64,000 nucleotides of DNA, from positions 114,351 to 178,350 of the forward strand of contig CAMAQR010000003.1 in NCBI GenBank assembly GCA_945860375.1, in the 5' to 3' direction. Source of the DNA: Pseudorhodobacter antarcticus. Its GTDB lineage: Bacteria > Pseudomonadota > Alphaproteobacteria > Rhodobacterales > Rhodobacteraceae. The translations under genes and the position numbers were made by a program. The stretch's first letter is position 1, and each line of letters starts with the position of its first letter. Of the stretch, positions 36,675 through 46,673 are shown one piece after another. The notes below the pieces were generated by a model that searched no databases, had not been told where the DNA came from, and was given only the letters and a program-made list of their open reading frames with translations.

Positions 36675-37148
36675 TCAGATCTTGCGCGCCAACAGATAGC
36701 GGCTTTCAATGTCGCGGGCCAGTTGTTCGATGCGTTGGTCGAACTTGCGGTCAGCGCGCCCCCGCGCGAGGCGCAGCGATTGCAGGAACAGCCGGGCGGC
36801 CAGCGATCTGGGCAGCACTTCGACCACCACATGCACCCTTGTGCGGCGCGCCGACATTTCCATCAGGTCCAGCTTGGCCGTGCCCTCAACCGCCTTTGAC
36901 TGCGCGGCAAAGGCCAGCGCGGAAGGCTGTTCCAGCAGCACCAGCCGCAATTCGATCGCGCGTATCTTGCCACGATACGAAAACCGCGACGCCCAAGTCA
37001 TTCCGGGTCCGGGACGGGTCAGTTTGTCGGTGCGCTCCACCTCAACGCCGCGCCGCATGGCTGACCGTTCCCAGGCTTCGAAATCCGACATCGTGCGGTA
37101 AACGAAGTCCAAAGGGGCCTCGATATCCTGCTTGGTGGTGAAACGCAT
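36675..37148 (-). CDS. SRPBCC (START-like) family protein
   Basis: 157 residues. FTTKQDIEAPLDFVYRTMSD opening, then an alternating strand pattern with MTWASRFSYRGKIRAIELRL, is the SRPBCC polyketide-cyclase-like fold, a cavity for hydrophobic ligands. The C-terminal helix LARGRADRKFDQRIEQLARD is basic and coiled. No ligand can be assigned. Same strand as nudC upstream, 73-base gap. Confidence 0.8.
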   Translation of the reverse strand: MRFTTKQDIEAPLDFVYRTMSDFEAWERSAMRRGVEVERTDKLTRPGPGMTWASRFSYRGKIRAIELRLVLLEQPSALAFAAQSKAVEGTAKLDLMEMSARRTRVHVVVEVLPRSLAARLFLQSLRLARGRADRKFDQRIEQLARDIESRYLLARKI

Positions 37149-37221
37149 CTTGCCCGCCCCTTGCGCCTTGCAGCCGGTTCACGGCGGTGGCGATCTTGTC
37201 CTGATTGCAATAAAAGTGCCT

Positions 37222-38163
37222 TTAATCCAGCCGATCTGCAAGCCAGTTGGTCATCAGGAAATGCGCAATCGCGCCTTTTCGGCCCGGTTTGATCACAGGA
37301 TGTTGCCCGGCCAACACCGTCACCAGCTCTTCGCGCGTGACCCAGCATGCGTCTTCCAACTCCACAGGATCGATGGTGATCTGATCCGACGTCGCCTCGG
37401 CGATGCACCCGAACATCAGCGAGGCGGGAAATGGCCAAGGCTGGCTGGCCAGATAGCGCACAGCACCCACCGTCACCCCGGTTTCCTCAAACACCTCGCG
37501 GCGCACGGCGGCCTCCAGCGGCTCGCCGGGTTCGACGAAACCGGCGAGCAGCGAATACATGCCCTTGGGCCAAGGCGCAGACCGCCCCAACAACAGCCGG
37601 TTGCCGCGCACCACCAGCATGATCACCACCGGGTCTGTGCGCGGGAAATGCTGGGCGCGGCAGGCGGGGCAACTGCGCTGCCAGCCAGCATTGACCACTT
37701 CCGAGGCCACGCCACAGGCCGCGCAAAAGCCATGTGTGCTGTGCCATTGCAACAATGCCTTGGCCGTGGCCGCCAGTTCCGCCTCGCGCGGCACCAGTGC
37801 GGCCATCACCGCGCGCAGATCCTGAAACGTCTGGCTTTCGGGCAGGGCAGGGTGGGTCTGCAGGCTTTGGTCCACAAACCCCGCCTCCACCGCCTCATCA
37901 GGTTGCCAATGCGAGATATCGACCGCAAAGCGCGCAACGCCCGCATCCAGCCCCAGAAACAGCGCCGGTTGGCCGCCCGCCAACACCGGGCTGTCCACCG
38001 TGACCCATGCCAGCCCTTCGCCCGCAATCAGCGGCTTGCCACGCCACATCGGCAGCAGCGCGCCAGCCGCCAACAGGGCCGCCACCTGAGCGGGATCGCA
38101 GCGCAGTGCCGCCGCCCGATCAAGTCCCGATCCGCCGAATGTCACACACTCTGCCAGCTGCAT
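37222..38163 (-). CDS. nudC: NAD(+)/NADH pyrophosphatase NudC
   Basis: About 313 residues. A four-Cys zinc site (Cys147, 150, 165, 168 in CAACG...CPAC) is followed by the Nudix box GFVEPGEPLEAAVRREVFEE (about 208-230) and the NudC-specific SQPWPFPASLM (240-250). It cleaves NAD(H) to NMN(H) and AMP, and in other bacteria removes NAD caps from RNA. The start at 38163 (MQLAECVTFGGSGLD) matches the family N-terminus; ATG at 38178 and GTG at 38199 are alternatives. Confidence 0.92.
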   Translation of the reverse strand: MQLAECVTFGGSGLDRAAALRCDPAQVAALLAAGALLPMWRGKPLIAGEGLAWVTVDSPVLAGGQPALFLGLDAGVARFAVDISHWQPDEAVEAGFVDQSLQTHPALPESQTFQDLRAVMAALVPREAELAATAKALLQWHSTHGFCAACGVASEVVNAGWQRSCPACRAQHFPRTDPVVIMLVVRGNRLLLGRSAPWPKGMYSLLAGFVEPGEPLEAAVRREVFEETGVTVGAVRYLASQPWPFPASLMFGCIAEATSDQITIDPVELEDACWVTREELVTVLAGQHPVIKPGRKGAIAHFLMTNWLADRLD

Positions 38164-38369
38164 TCTCGCCCCCAACATTTCCTTTACGCTTCTTGCCACG
38201 TTGCAACCGTCACCGCAAACCCCGGATCCGCTCCTGAAAATGCAACTAATAGGAGAAAAATTTATGTAACATTCGCCTTTTTCTTTTCAATCTGCTTGAA
38301 AAGTGAAAGCAAAACACTGGCGGGCTGATGGGTGCTGTTTCAGTTTTTGCCGCAGACGAAGGCTAGGCG

Positions 38370-40234
38370 ATGACACACCCGATTGATGTCCCACTGCAGG
38401 TTGCGCCCATGGTCCCCCTTGCGGGCGCTCCGGTGGCTTTGCGGCTGCTGGCGACGTCAGATTTGCACGCCAATCTTCTGGCATGGGATTACCATGCCGA
38501 TCACGAATGCCCGACCCGTGGTCTGGCCCGGCTGGCCACTTTGATCCGCCGGGCCCGGGCCGAGGTGGCCCAAACTCTTTTGCTGGACAATGGCGATTTT
38601 CTGCACGGCACCCCCTTGGGCGACCATCTGGCCGCGCATCCGGTGCAAGGCCGTCTGCACCCGATGATCGCCGCCATGAACCATCTGCGCTATGACGCCG
38701 CCACCCTTGGCAACCATGAATTCAGCCACGGCCTGCCCTTTTTGCGCCAAAGCCTGAAAGGCGCTGAGTTTCCCTTTGTCTGCAGCAACATGCGCGAAAC
38801 CGGACCAGATGCGACGGCGATTGTGGCGCCTCATCTGCTGCTGACCCGCGATTTTGTGGACCGTGACGGCAAAAGCCACCGCTTGCGCATTGGGGTCTTG
38901 GGATTCTTGCCGCCGCAAACGCTGATCTGGGAATGGCGGCACATGCAGGGCTGCGCCGAGGCTGACGATATTCTGGCCACTGCAACGCAAGCCGTGCCTG
39001 CACTGCGTGCTGCAGGGGCCGATCTGGTGATCGCGCTGTCTCATTCCGGCATCGGCGGTGTGGGCGATGGGGATGAGAATGTATCTCTGGCCCTTGCCGC
39101 CTTGCCCGGCATTGATGCGGTGATTGCCGGGCACACACATTTGCAGTTTCCCACACCCGAACAAGCTGATCTGGCTGGAACGCCTGCGGTGATGCCGGGA
39201 TTCTTTGGCTCGCATCTTGGGGTGATTGACCTGCAACTGACCCAAGCGCCGAACGGCTGGCGCGTGACCCGTCACTGCGCCGAACTGCGCCCGATTGCGC
39301 GGCGCGATCCGCTGGATGGCAGACTTGTGGCCCTGGTGGCGGATGATTCTGCCATCGTCGCCCTTGCCAAGCCGGACCACGAGGCGCTGCAAGCCCGCTC
39401 TGGTCAGGCCATCGGCCAAACCCCACGCCGACTGCACAGTTATTTTGCGCTGCTGACCCCCAGCCCGGCCCTGTCCCTGGTGGCCCAAGCCCAGTCCGCG
39501 CATCTGGCACAGGCGCTGGCCGGCACGCCGCATGCGGACCTGCCGTTGCCCCCTTCAAGGCAGGCGGGCGCGGTGGGGCTGAAAACTACATCGACATTCC
39601 AGCGGGCCCGCTGCGCCTGCGCCATGCGACTGAGCTTTACATCCATCCCAACAGCTTGATCGGGTTGCGTGTGACCGGCGCCGAACTGGCGTTGTGGCTG
39701 GAACGCTCAGCCAGCTTGTATCATCAAATTGCCCCCGGCGCGCAGGATGTCGACCTGATCAACCTCGATTTCCCCAGCTTCAATTTCGACGTGATCTTTG
39801 GACTGTCCTACCGCATCGATCTTGCCCAACCCGCGCGTTTTGACCCAACTGGTCGCGTCGCCAATCCATCGGCCTGCCGCATCACCGACCTGCGCCATCA
39901 AGGCGTTCCCGTCGCCGCGGATCAGGTGTTTGCGCTGGCCACCAACAGTTATCGCAACGGGCGTGGCCGTGGCTTTGCAGCCACCACCCCGGCGCAAGTG
40001 ATCTGCGCCTCCCCCCAAGCCAACCGCGATATCGTTGAGGCCTTTATCCGCGCCGGCGGTCAGGCCGTTGTTCCGGCCGAGCCAGTTTGGGGCTTTGAGC
40101 CAATGCCGGGCACACGGGTCTCGTTCGACAGCAACCCCCGCGCGGTGGGCTGCCTGCCCGAAGTGCCGCATCTGAACCTGACGCCGCTGATGCAGATGCC
40201 CAATGGCTTTCAGCGCTTTCGCCTGCAGCTGTGA
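38370..40234 (+). pseudogene. 5'-nucleotidase/2',3'-cyclic phosphodiesterase, frameshifted
   Basis: A CpdB/UshA-type gene split over two frames. Codons 1-395 carry the metallophosphoesterase domain: TSDLHANLLAWDYH, LDNGDFLHGTPLG, LGNHEFSHGL, ALSHSGIG and AGHTHLQF. Near 39548 the frame shifts by -1 at a run of five C, and the homologous sequence continues as APFKAGGRGGAENYIDIPAG and a complete 5'-nucleotidase C-terminal domain to 40234. Family proteins have a few more residues (LLSAAAPFK) at the break, so a short deletion is likely. No signal peptide is visible at the N-terminus, unlike CpdB. Either a recent pseudogene or a homopolymer sequencing error. Confidence 0.75.
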
Positions 40235-40270
40235 TCGGCTACGCCGGGCGCATCCAACCGGGGGGCGCAG

Positions 40271-40903
40271 ATGTTTGATGCCATACTCTTTGATCTTGAC
40301 GGCACGCTGATCGACACCGAAAGCCTTGCTCTGGCCGCCGGAATTGCCGCCTTTGCTGATCTGGGCCATCCGGTAACGGTGGATTTCCTGCATGCGCTGG
40401 TCGGGATCGATCTGCCCAGCGCCGCACGGATCATCGAAGCGGCCTACCCGACGCTGGATCAGGCCGCGCTGCATCCGGTCTGGCAAAAGGGCTTTGCCGC
40501 CGCCATGGAACGTGACGGGCTGGCGATGAAATCCGGAGCCGTTGATCTGCTGTCGGCTCGGTTGCGCCCCATGGCGTTGGTCACATCGTCGGGGCGGTCC
40601 GAGGCGCATCGCAAACTGGCGCTGGTCGGCATAGCCGGGCATTTCGACGTGGTCATCACCCTTGATGACGTCAGCGCACCCAAGCCATCACCCGCCCCCT
40701 ACCTGTTGGCGGCGCAGCGGCTGGGCGTGGCCCCCGCGCGTTGTCTGGTGTTTGAAGACAGCGAAACCGGGGCCGAGGCCGCCCACCGCGCCGGTTGTTT
40801 CGTGGTGCAAGTCCCCGATGTCGTCCCCAGCACAGGCCGCTGGGCGCATCATCTGGCCGATGACCTGCTGGCGGGCGCGCGGCTTGCGGGGCTGGTGATC
40901 TGA
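40271..40903 (+). CDS. HAD-superfamily phosphatase (phosphoglucomutase/GPH-like)
   Basis: 210 residues. Catalytic Asp8 and Asp10 in AILFDLDGTLIDTES, cap domain with VGIDLPSAARII, motif II TSSGRSEAHRK, motif III Lys in APKPSPAPYL and motif IV FEDSETGAEAAHRAG. This is the beta-phosphoglucomutase/phosphoglycolate phosphatase-like subfamily. The cellular substrate is not evident. It follows the nucleotidase gene by 36 bases and could be co-transcribed with it. Confidence 0.9.
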   Translation: MFDAILFDLDGTLIDTESLALAAGIAAFADLGHPVTVDFLHALVGIDLPSAARIIEAAYPTLDQAALHPVWQKGFAAAMERDGLAMKSGAVDLLSARLRPMALVTSSGRSEAHRKLALVGIAGHFDVVITLDDVSAPKPSPAPYLLAAQRLGVAPARCLVFEDSETGAEAAHRAGCFVVQVPDVVPSTGRWAHHLADDLLAGARLAGLVI

Positions 40904-40929
40904 CCGCGTGAATTTCCAGTCAGGCCCGC

Positions 40930-40958
40930 TTGCGCAGCCGCGCGGCTTTGCCTATATC
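40930..40958 (+). promoter_or_regulatory. Promoter of the SRP RNA gene
   Basis: TTGCGC (40930-40935), 17 bases, then TATATC (40953-40958), eight bases before the mature 5' end of the SRP RNA. Spacing and position fit a housekeeping sigma-70-type promoter. Confidence 0.65.
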
Positions 40959-40965
40959 GACGCTT

Positions 40966-41058
40966 GAGAGGTTGGCGCGGGTAAGCGCCTCGCCAACCCG
41001 GTCAGGTCCGGAAGGAAGCAGCCGTAACGAGCCCCGCTTGGGTCGTTGTCAGCCTCTC
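40966..41058 (+). ncRNA. ffs: Signal recognition particle RNA, small bacterial type
   Basis: A 93-nt RNA whose ends pair (GAGAGG at 40966-40971 with CCTCTC at 41053-41058). The universally conserved helix 8 is present: GTCAGGTCCGGAAGGAAGCA, holding the GGAA tetraloop and the symmetric internal loop that bind Ffh. The RNA assembles with Ffh and targets ribosomes making membrane proteins to FtsY. Very clear by sequence. Confidence 0.95.
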
Positions 41059-41081
41059 ACCCCACTCCCTCAGTGTTGAAA

Positions 41082-41107
41082 AGACCGCCCCCCATTTTGG
41101 CGGGTCT
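41082..41107 (+). terminator. Candidate terminator downstream of ffs
   Basis: AGACCGCC (41082-41089) pairs with GGCGGGTCT (41099-41107) with one bulged base; the loop contains ATTTT and the tail reads CTCAAATTTGG. About 24 bases past the SRP RNA 3' end. Confidence 0.45.
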
Positions 41108-41129
41108 CTCAAATTTGGCTAAAATTTCG

Positions 41130-41151
41130 TTCATCTGTCCCTAAATATCCC
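41130..41151 (+). repeat. Dispersed 22-nt repeat, copy C
   Basis: TTCATCT, six variable bases, AAATATCCC, identical in spacing to copies at 25317 and 36557. It is followed by a GC-rich inverted repeat (CCGGGGGC-tg-GCCCCCGG) just past the 3' end of the opp operon. Confidence 0.6.
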
Positions 41152-41185
41152 GGGGGTCCGGGGGCTGGCCCCCGGCCATATCCGC

Positions 41186-42163
41186 CTAAACCCCCGCGTG
41201 GTGGCAAGCCACCTGATGACTGTCTCCCAACAACTCCGGCACTTGCGCCGCACAAATCTCTGTCGCCCGAACACAGCGCGTGCGGAACACACAGCCCGAA
41301 GGCGGCGCCATCGGCGACGGCAGGTCGCCCGACAATTCCACGACCCGCTTGGCGCGTTCTTTCACCGGGTCCGGGATCGGCACCGCCGACAACAGCGCCT
41401 GCGTGTAGGGGTGCAGCGCGCCGGAAAACAGATCGGCGCTGTCGGCCACTTCCATCACCCGGCCCAGGTACAGCACCATCACCCGGTCCGAGATATGCTT
41501 CACCACCGACAGATCATGCGCGATGAAGATCATCGCCAGCCCCAATTCGCGCCGCAATTCGGCCAGCAGATTGATCACCTGCGCCTGAATTGACACGTCC
41601 AGAGCCGATACCGGCTCGTCACAGATCAGCAAACGCGGCTCGCAGATCAGCGCCCGCGCGATGCCGATGCGCTGACATTGGCCGCCCGAAAACTCGTGCG
41701 GATAGCGGTTGATCTGGTTGGGCAGCAGGCCCACCCGGTCCATCATCAATTGAACCCGCGCCTTGATTTCAGATGCGGCCAGCCCCGGATGATGGGTTTT
41801 CAACGGCTCGGCAATGATCTGGCCGATGGTCATGCGGGGGTTCAGACTGGCCAACGGGTCTTGAAACACCATCTGAATATCGGCGCGGTAGGGCAACATC
41901 TGATGCCGCGACAGCGCCAGCAAATCCTGCCCGCCCTCCCAGATCACCCGGCCCGTGGCGGGCACCATCTGGATCAGCGCGCGGGCCAGAGTGGACTTGC
42001 CGCAGCCGGATTCCCCGACAATCCCCAGCGTCTCCCCGGCTTTCAGTGCGAAATTCACCCCGTTCAGCGCCTTCAACGCGCGCGGTTTGGTCCAGGGCAT
42101 GTCGCCTTCGTGGCTGATGTGAAACGTCACGCGCAGATCGCGCGCTTCCAGCAGCGCGGTCAT
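41186..42163 (-). CDS. oppF: Peptide ABC transporter ATPase OppF
   Basis: 325 residues. Walker A GESGCGKST, signature FSGGQCQRIGIARAL, Walker B LLICDEPVSALDVSIQ and a C-terminal oligopeptide-transporter domain with the Cys-rich CVFRTRCVRATEICA motif that binds an iron-sulfur cluster in some relatives. It pairs with OppD as the ATPase dimer. Start 42163 ([12 protein letters not shown]) overlaps the OppD stop by 4 bases. The last gene of oppABCDF. Confidence 0.92.
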   Translation of the reverse strand: MTALLEARDLRVTFHISHEGDMPWTKPRALKALNGVNFALKAGETLGIVGESGCGKSTLARALIQMVPATGRVIWEGGQDLLALSRHQMLPYRADIQMVFQDPLASLNPRMTIGQIIAEPLKTHHPGLAASEIKARVQLMMDRVGLLPNQINRYPHEFSGGQCQRIGIARALICEPRLLICDEPVSALDVSIQAQVINLLAELRRELGLAMIFIAHDLSVVKHISDRVMVLYLGRVMEVADSADLFSGALHPYTQALLSAVPIPDPVKERAKRVVELSGDLPSPMAPPSGCVFRTRCVRATEICAAQVPELLGDSHQVACHHAGV

Positions 42164-43125
42164 GCCAATTCCTCCAGCGAACGGTTGCAGGCGCGTTTGC
42201 GGCCCGGCGCAAATTCGGTCAGCGGGTTCAAGTGGTCGCGGCAATCGCTGCCTGCGTAATCGCAGCGCGGTGCAAACGGGCAGCCCTGTTGCGCGCGTGT
42301 CATGTTGGGCGGAGAGCCCGGAATACTGTCCAGTTCGGCCCCATGCTGGTCCACCCGAGGGATCGCCCGCAACAGGCCCCGCGTATAGGGGTGGGATGGT
42401 TCATAAAACAACGGATCGACCGGCGATTGCTCCATCACCTGACCGCCATAAAGCACGATCACCTCGCGGCAAAAGCCCGCGATCACGCCCAGATCATGGG
42501 TGATCAAAATCGTCGCCATCCCGAAATCGCGCTGTAAATCGGCCAGCAGATGCATGATCTGCGCCTGCACCGTCACGTCCAGCGCGGTGGTCGGCTCATC
42601 GGCGATCAGCAGGTCAGGCTTGCAGAGCAGGCTCATGGCGATCATCACGCGCTGCCGCATGCCGCCGGAAAACTCATGCGGATACAAACGGATGCGCCCC
42701 CGCGCGTCAGGAATTTTCACCGCGTCCAGCATGCGGATACATTCCGCCACCGCCGCCGATTTGCTCATCCCCTTGTGATGGATCAGCGATTCCGTCATCT
42801 GGTCCGCCACCCGCATATAGGGATTGAGCGAGGTCATCGGGTCTTGAAACACCATTGCAATATGATTGGACCGAATGGCGTTGATTTCTGCCAAGGGGGC
42901 GTTCAAAATCTCAGCCCCGTCGAATTCCACCGATCCCCGCGCGGTGCCATTTTTCGCCAACAGCCCCATGATCGCAAAGGCCAACTGGCTTTTGCCCGAG
43001 CCGGATTCGCCCACGATCCCCAAGGTTTCCCCCCGGTTCAGCGTGAAACTGACCCCGTTCACCGCGTTCACCGTGCCGTCCCCGGTGGCAAAACTGACGC
43101 CCAGATTTTTGATGTCCAAAAGCAT
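42160..43125 (-). CDS. oppD: Peptide ABC transporter ATPase OppD
   Basis: 321 residues. Walker [11 protein letters not shown] loop [12 protein letters not shown], signature [15 protein letters not shown], Walker [16 protein letters not shown] and the C-terminal [14 protein letters not shown] domain. It forms the ATPase pair with OppF. Start 43125 ([12 protein letters not shown]); it follows oppC by 1 base, so the genes are one transcript. Confidence 0.92.
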   Translation of the reverse strand: MLLDIKNLGVSFATGDGTVNAVNGVSFTLNRGETLGIVGESGSGKSQLAFAIMGLLAKNGTARGSVEFDGAEILNAPLAEINAIRSNHIAMVFQDPMTSLNPYMRVADQMTESLIHHKGMSKSAAVAECIRMLDAVKIPDARGRIRLYPHEFSGGMRQRVMIAMSLLCKPDLLIADEPTTALDVTVQAQIMHLLADLQRDFGMATILITHDLGVIAGFCREVIVLYGGQVMEQSPVDPLFYEPSHPYTRGLLRAIPRVDQHGAELDSIPGSPPNMTRAQQGCPFAPRCDYAGSDCRDHLNPLTEFAPGRKRACNRSLEELA

Positions 43126-43126
43126 G

Positions 43127-44056
43127 TCAGCGGTCCTTCGGATCAAGCGCATCGCGCAGGCCATCGCCCACGAAGAAGAACGCAAACATGGTGACGACGA
43201 AGAAAAACAGCGGGAAAGCCAGTTGCCAAAGCGTGCCGTAATTGAGCGTCCCCGCCCCTTCGGAAATCAACCGGCCCAAAGATGTCAGCGGTTCCTGCAC
43301 CCCCAGCCCCAGAAACGAAATGAAACTCTCGGTCAGGATCATCTCGGGGATCAGCAATGTTGCATAAACTGCCACAATCCCCAGCAGGTTCGGCACGATA
43401 TGGCGCAGGATGATCAGCCACCCCGGCACCCCGGTGGCCTGCGCCGCCTCGATGAACTCGCGCCCTTTCAGGGTCAACGTCTGCCCCCGCACGATCCGCG
43501 CCATCGACAGCCATGACAAAAGGCCGATGCCCACAAACAGCATCGACAAGGACCGCCCGAACATCACCAACAGCAAGATGATGACAAACATGAACGGGAT
43601 CGCCAGCAAAATATCGACGATCCGCATCATCACCTGATCGGTGCGCCCACCCACATAGCCCGCAACCGCGCCGTACAAAGTGCCGACCACCACCGAAATC
43701 ACCGCTCCGATGATGCCAACGATCAGCGATATTCGCGTCCCCTGTGCCGTGCGCGCAAACAGATCGCGGCCCAGATCATCGACGCCGAAATAATGGCCGT
43801 TGGCAATCGACGGCTGCCCCTGCTGTGCCGCCATCCCCATGATCGCCCAATCAATCTCTTCGTAGGCCCAAGCCGCCACGCTTTCGCCAAGCAGCGCGTA
43901 AAGGGTGACAAAGCACAGCATCACCACCCCGGCCACTGCCGCCCTGTTGCGCATGAAACGCCGCCTTGCATCGGCCCAAAGCGAGCGGCCCTTCACCTCG
44001 TCCAGATTGGCCAGCCGTTGCGCCAGCGCCGCCATGTCGATTGTGCTTAGGGTCAT
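43127..44056 (-). CDS. oppC: Peptide ABC transporter permease OppC
   Basis: 309 residues. A cytoplasmic N-terminal extension with [20 protein letters not shown], six membrane helices and the permease coupling motif [20 protein letters not shown]. Typical of OppC/DppC. It forms the channel with OppB; separated from it by 3 bases. Confidence 0.93.
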   Translation of the reverse strand: MTLSTIDMAALAQRLANLDEVKGRSLWADARRRFMRNRAAVAGVVMLCFVTLYALLGESVAAWAYEEIDWAIMGMAAQQGQPSIANGHYFGVDDLGRDLFARTAQGTRISLIVGIIGAVISVVVGTLYGAVAGYVGGRTDQVMMRIVDILLAIPFMFVIILLLVMFGRSLSMLFVGIGLLSWLSMARIVRGQTLTLKGREFIEAAQATGVPGWLIILRHIVPNLLGIVAVYATLLIPEMILTESFISFLGLGVQEPLTSLGRLISEGAGTLNYGTLWQLAFPLFFFVVTMFAFFFVGDGLRDALDPKDR

Positions 44057-44059
44057 TGG

Positions 44060-44983
44060 TCAATACCTGATCTTCGGGTCAATCCACGCGTAGAGGACAT
44101 CGACCACCAGCGTGAACACCACGGTCAGGAACCCCACCAAAAGCGTCACCCCCATCATCACCGCATAATCGCGGTTCAAGGCAGCATCAACGAACGCCTT
44201 CCCGATCCCCCCGGTCGAGAAATACATATCCACCACCACCGACCCCGTGATCATCGCCACAAAGGCCGGTCCCAGATAGGATATCACCGGGATCAGCGCG
44301 GGTTTCAGGGCGTGTCGCACAATCACTTTCCACGTCGGCAGCCCCTTGGCCCGCGCGGTGCGGATGTGGTTTGACGTCATCACCTCCAGCATCGACGACC
44401 TTGTGATCCGCGCAATGGAGGCCATGTAAGATGTTGATAACGCGATCATCGGCATGATCACATAGGGCCATCGCCCGCCCTCCCAGCCGCCACCCGGCAA
44501 CCATCCCAGCCACAGCGTGAACACCAGCACCAGTATCGGGGCCATCACGAAGTTGGGCAGAACCTGCGCGCCGATGGAAATGCCAACCGCCAGGTAGTCT
44601 GCCCAAGTGTTGTGAAAAATCGCCGCCATCACCCCCAGCGAAATCCCCGCCACCACGGCAAAGACGAAGGCCAGCGACCCATAGGTCAGCGTCACCGGGA
44701 ACCCCTGCGCGATGATCTCATTCACCGTGCGATCCTTGTAGATGAAGGACGGGCCGAAATCGAAATGCGCCACCACGCCCCAGACGTAGGAAATCATCTG
44801 CCGCCACAACGGCTGATCCAGCCCGTATTTGGCGTTCAGATTGGCGATGATTTCGGGCGGTAGTTTTTTCTCAAAGGTGAACGGCCCGCCGGGGGCTGCG
44901 TGCATTAACAGAAACGACAGCACGATCAGGATCAGCAGCGTCGGTATCGCCACCATCACCCGTTTGAGAATGAAGTTGAACAT
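44060..44983 (-). CDS. oppB: Peptide ABC transporter permease OppB
   Basis: 307 residues. Starts MFNFILKRVMVAIPTLLILI, the conserved OppB opening; six membrane helices; coupling loop DHIRTARAKGLP-like (NHIRTARAKGLPTWKVIVRH). An ATG 7 codons upstream is less likely. It is the first permease gene after the oppA hairpin. Confidence 0.93.
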   Translation of the reverse strand: MFNFILKRVMVAIPTLLILIVLSFLLMHAAPGGPFTFEKKLPPEIIANLNAKYGLDQPLWRQMISYVWGVVAHFDFGPSFIYKDRTVNEIIAQGFPVTLTYGSLAFVFAVVAGISLGVMAAIFHNTWADYLAVGISIGAQVLPNFVMAPILVLVFTLWLGWLPGGGWEGGRWPYVIMPMIALSTSYMASIARITRSSMLEVMTSNHIRTARAKGLPTWKVIVRHALKPALIPVISYLGPAFVAMITGSVVVDMYFSTGGIGKAFVDAALNRDYAVMMGVTLLVGFLTVVFTLVVDVLYAWIDPKIRY

Positions 44984-45008
44984 CGGTAAGCCTTGCCAAA
45001 GCACAAAG

Positions 45009-45033
45009 GGCGGCCCCCATGACAGGGGCCGCC
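45009..45033 (-). terminator. Intercistronic hairpin between oppA and oppB
   Basis: GGCGGCCCC (45009-45017) pairs perfectly with GGGGCCGCC (45025-45033) around a 7-base loop, 21 bases past the oppA stop; on the minus strand CTTTGTGC follows. It probably lowers expression of oppBCDF relative to the abundant binding protein. Confidence 0.65.
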
Positions 45034-45053
45034 TTGATCAGCGGTTCAGAGCG

Positions 45054-46673
45054 TTACTTCTGAACGCGGTACAGGTCTTTGGCATACCAGGTCTGCTGCA
45101 CGTTGTTTTGCGGCAAGCCTTTGATATCGGCCTTGATCATATCGACCTTGGCATAGTGATAGATCGGGATCATCGGCATGTCGGCGGCCAACAATTCCTC
45201 GGCGCGGGTGTAGTTTGGCGTTGGATCAGCCGCGGTTTTGGCGTCTTTCATCAGCTGGTCATATTCGGCGCTGGCGTATTTGCCGTCGTTGTGGCCCGAA
45301 TAGCCGGTGAACAGATCAAGGAAGGTCGAAGCCTCGTTATAATCGCCGCACCAAGCGTAACGGGCCATCTCAAAGTCGCCGGCCTGCATCTTGTCGGTGT
45401 GCACTTTCCATTCATAGTTGTTCGGGGTCAGTTCCACGCCCAGCTTTTGCTTCCACAACTGCTGAACCGCGACGGCGATCTTCTGGTGATCTTCCGACGT
45501 GTTGTAGTTCAGCGTGATCTTCAACGGGTTGTCGGGGCCAAAGCCAGCCTCGGCCAGCAGCGCCACGGCTTTGGCGTCACGGTCGGCCTGCGTCCAAGAC
45601 GCGTAGTCGATGGCGGGCATCACAAAGCCGTTCATCGCCCAATGGGTCCAGTTGTAAGCGGGCTTTTGGCCACCTTGCAGGATGTTGTTGACGATGATGT
45701 CACGGTCCAGCGCATAGGACAGCGCCTTGCGCACGCGCACATCCTTGAGCGCTTCGTTGCCCTTACCTTCGGCGATGTTCATGATGTAGGTGTAGGAACA
45801 GGAATAGGGCGTGGAAATCGCCTCATCCGGGAACTCGGTGGACAGGCGCGGGTACTGGCCTGCGGGCACCTGCGTGCGGTCCAACTCGCCCGCCTGATAG
45901 CGGGTCAGGGCGGCGTTCACGTCATTGATGGTGGCGGCAGTGACAGGCGACATGATCACGGCGGCGGCGTTCCAGTAGGTCGGGGATTTCTCCATCACCA
46001 CCTTTTCGCCGGGCAGATGCTCTTTCAGCAGATAGGCGCCGTTGCCGATCAGGTTTTCCGGCTTGGTCCAGTCGGCACCGAATTTCTCAATCGTCGCCTT
46101 GTGGTTGGGGAAGGTGGACGAATGGGTCAGCATCTTGGGAAAATAGGGCAGGGGGGCCAGAATTTTGACCTCCAGCGTGGTGTCATCAATCGCGGTGACG
46201 CCCAGATCGGTGGCAGGTTTGGTGCCAGCAATGATCTCGGCGGCATTGGCCACCTGCATCAGCTCCATGTACCACGCATATTCCGACGCGGTTTTCGGAT
46301 CGACCAGCCGCTGCCAGCCCGCAACGAAATCACCCGCTACAACCGGATCGCCGTTCGACCATTTGGCATCGGCGCGCAATTTGAAGGTGTAGGTGGTCAG
46401 GTCTTCGGAAACCGTGTGTTCCAGCGCGACGCCCGGAATCAGATTGCCCGAGCCATCCTCGTTGTAAAGCCCTTCGAACAAGGACCGGATCACATCCGAG
46501 TCTTCCACCGACGAGGCGATCTGCGGATCAAGCGATTTGACCGCGTCCAGCATCCAGTAGGTGTAGGCCTGATCGACGGCCAGTTCTTCGCCCGAAACCG
46601 GATGTTTTTCGGCGAATGCAGCGCCTGCAAGGGCAAAGCCCAAAATTGTCGTCAAGAGAAGGTGTTTTTTCAT
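45054..46673 (-). CDS. oppA: Oligopeptide-binding protein OppA
   Basis: 539 residues. Signal peptide MKKHLLLTTILGFALAGAAFA, then a family 5 solute-binding protein: FEGLYNEDGSGNLIPGVA, TYTFKLRADAKWSNGDPVVAGDF and the C-terminal ITLNYNTSEDHQKIAVAVQQ. The strong ribosome-binding site AGGAGG is 8 bases upstream. It binds peptides in the periplasm for OppBCDF. An AT-richer, 190-bp region upstream likely holds the operon promoter. Confidence 0.94.
   Translation of the reverse strand: MKKHLLLTTILGFALAGAAFAEKHPVSGEELAVDQAYTYWMLDAVKSLDPQIASSVEDSDVIRSLFEGLYNEDGSGNLIPGVALEHTVSEDLTTYTFKLRADAKWSNGDPVVAGDFVAGWQRLVDPKTASEYAWYMELMQVANAAEIIAGTKPATDLGVTAIDDTTLEVKILAPLPYFPKMLTHSSTFPNHKATIEKFGADWTKPENLIGNGAYLLKEHLPGEKVVMEKSPTYWNAAAVIMSPVTAATINDVNAALTRYQAGELDRTQVPAGQYPRLSTEFPDEAISTPYSCSYTYIMNIAEGKGNEALKDVRVRKALSYALDRDIIVNNILQGGQKPAYNWTHWAMNGFVMPAIDYASWTQADRDAKAVALLAEAGFGPDNPLKITLNYNTSEDHQKIAVAVQQLWKQKLGVELTPNNYEWKVHTDKMQAGDFEMARYAWCGDYNEASTFLDLFTGYSGHNDGKYASAEYDQLMKDAKTAADPTPNYTRAEELLAADMPMIPIYHYAKVDMIKADIKGLPQNNVQQTWYAKDLYRVQK

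Noticed and set aside
39540..39560. Programmed -1 frameshifting at the CCCCC run in the nucleotidase gene
   Set aside because: There is no canonical slippery heptamer or clear downstream stimulatory stem, and the family does not use frameshifting. A small deletion or sequencing error is simpler.
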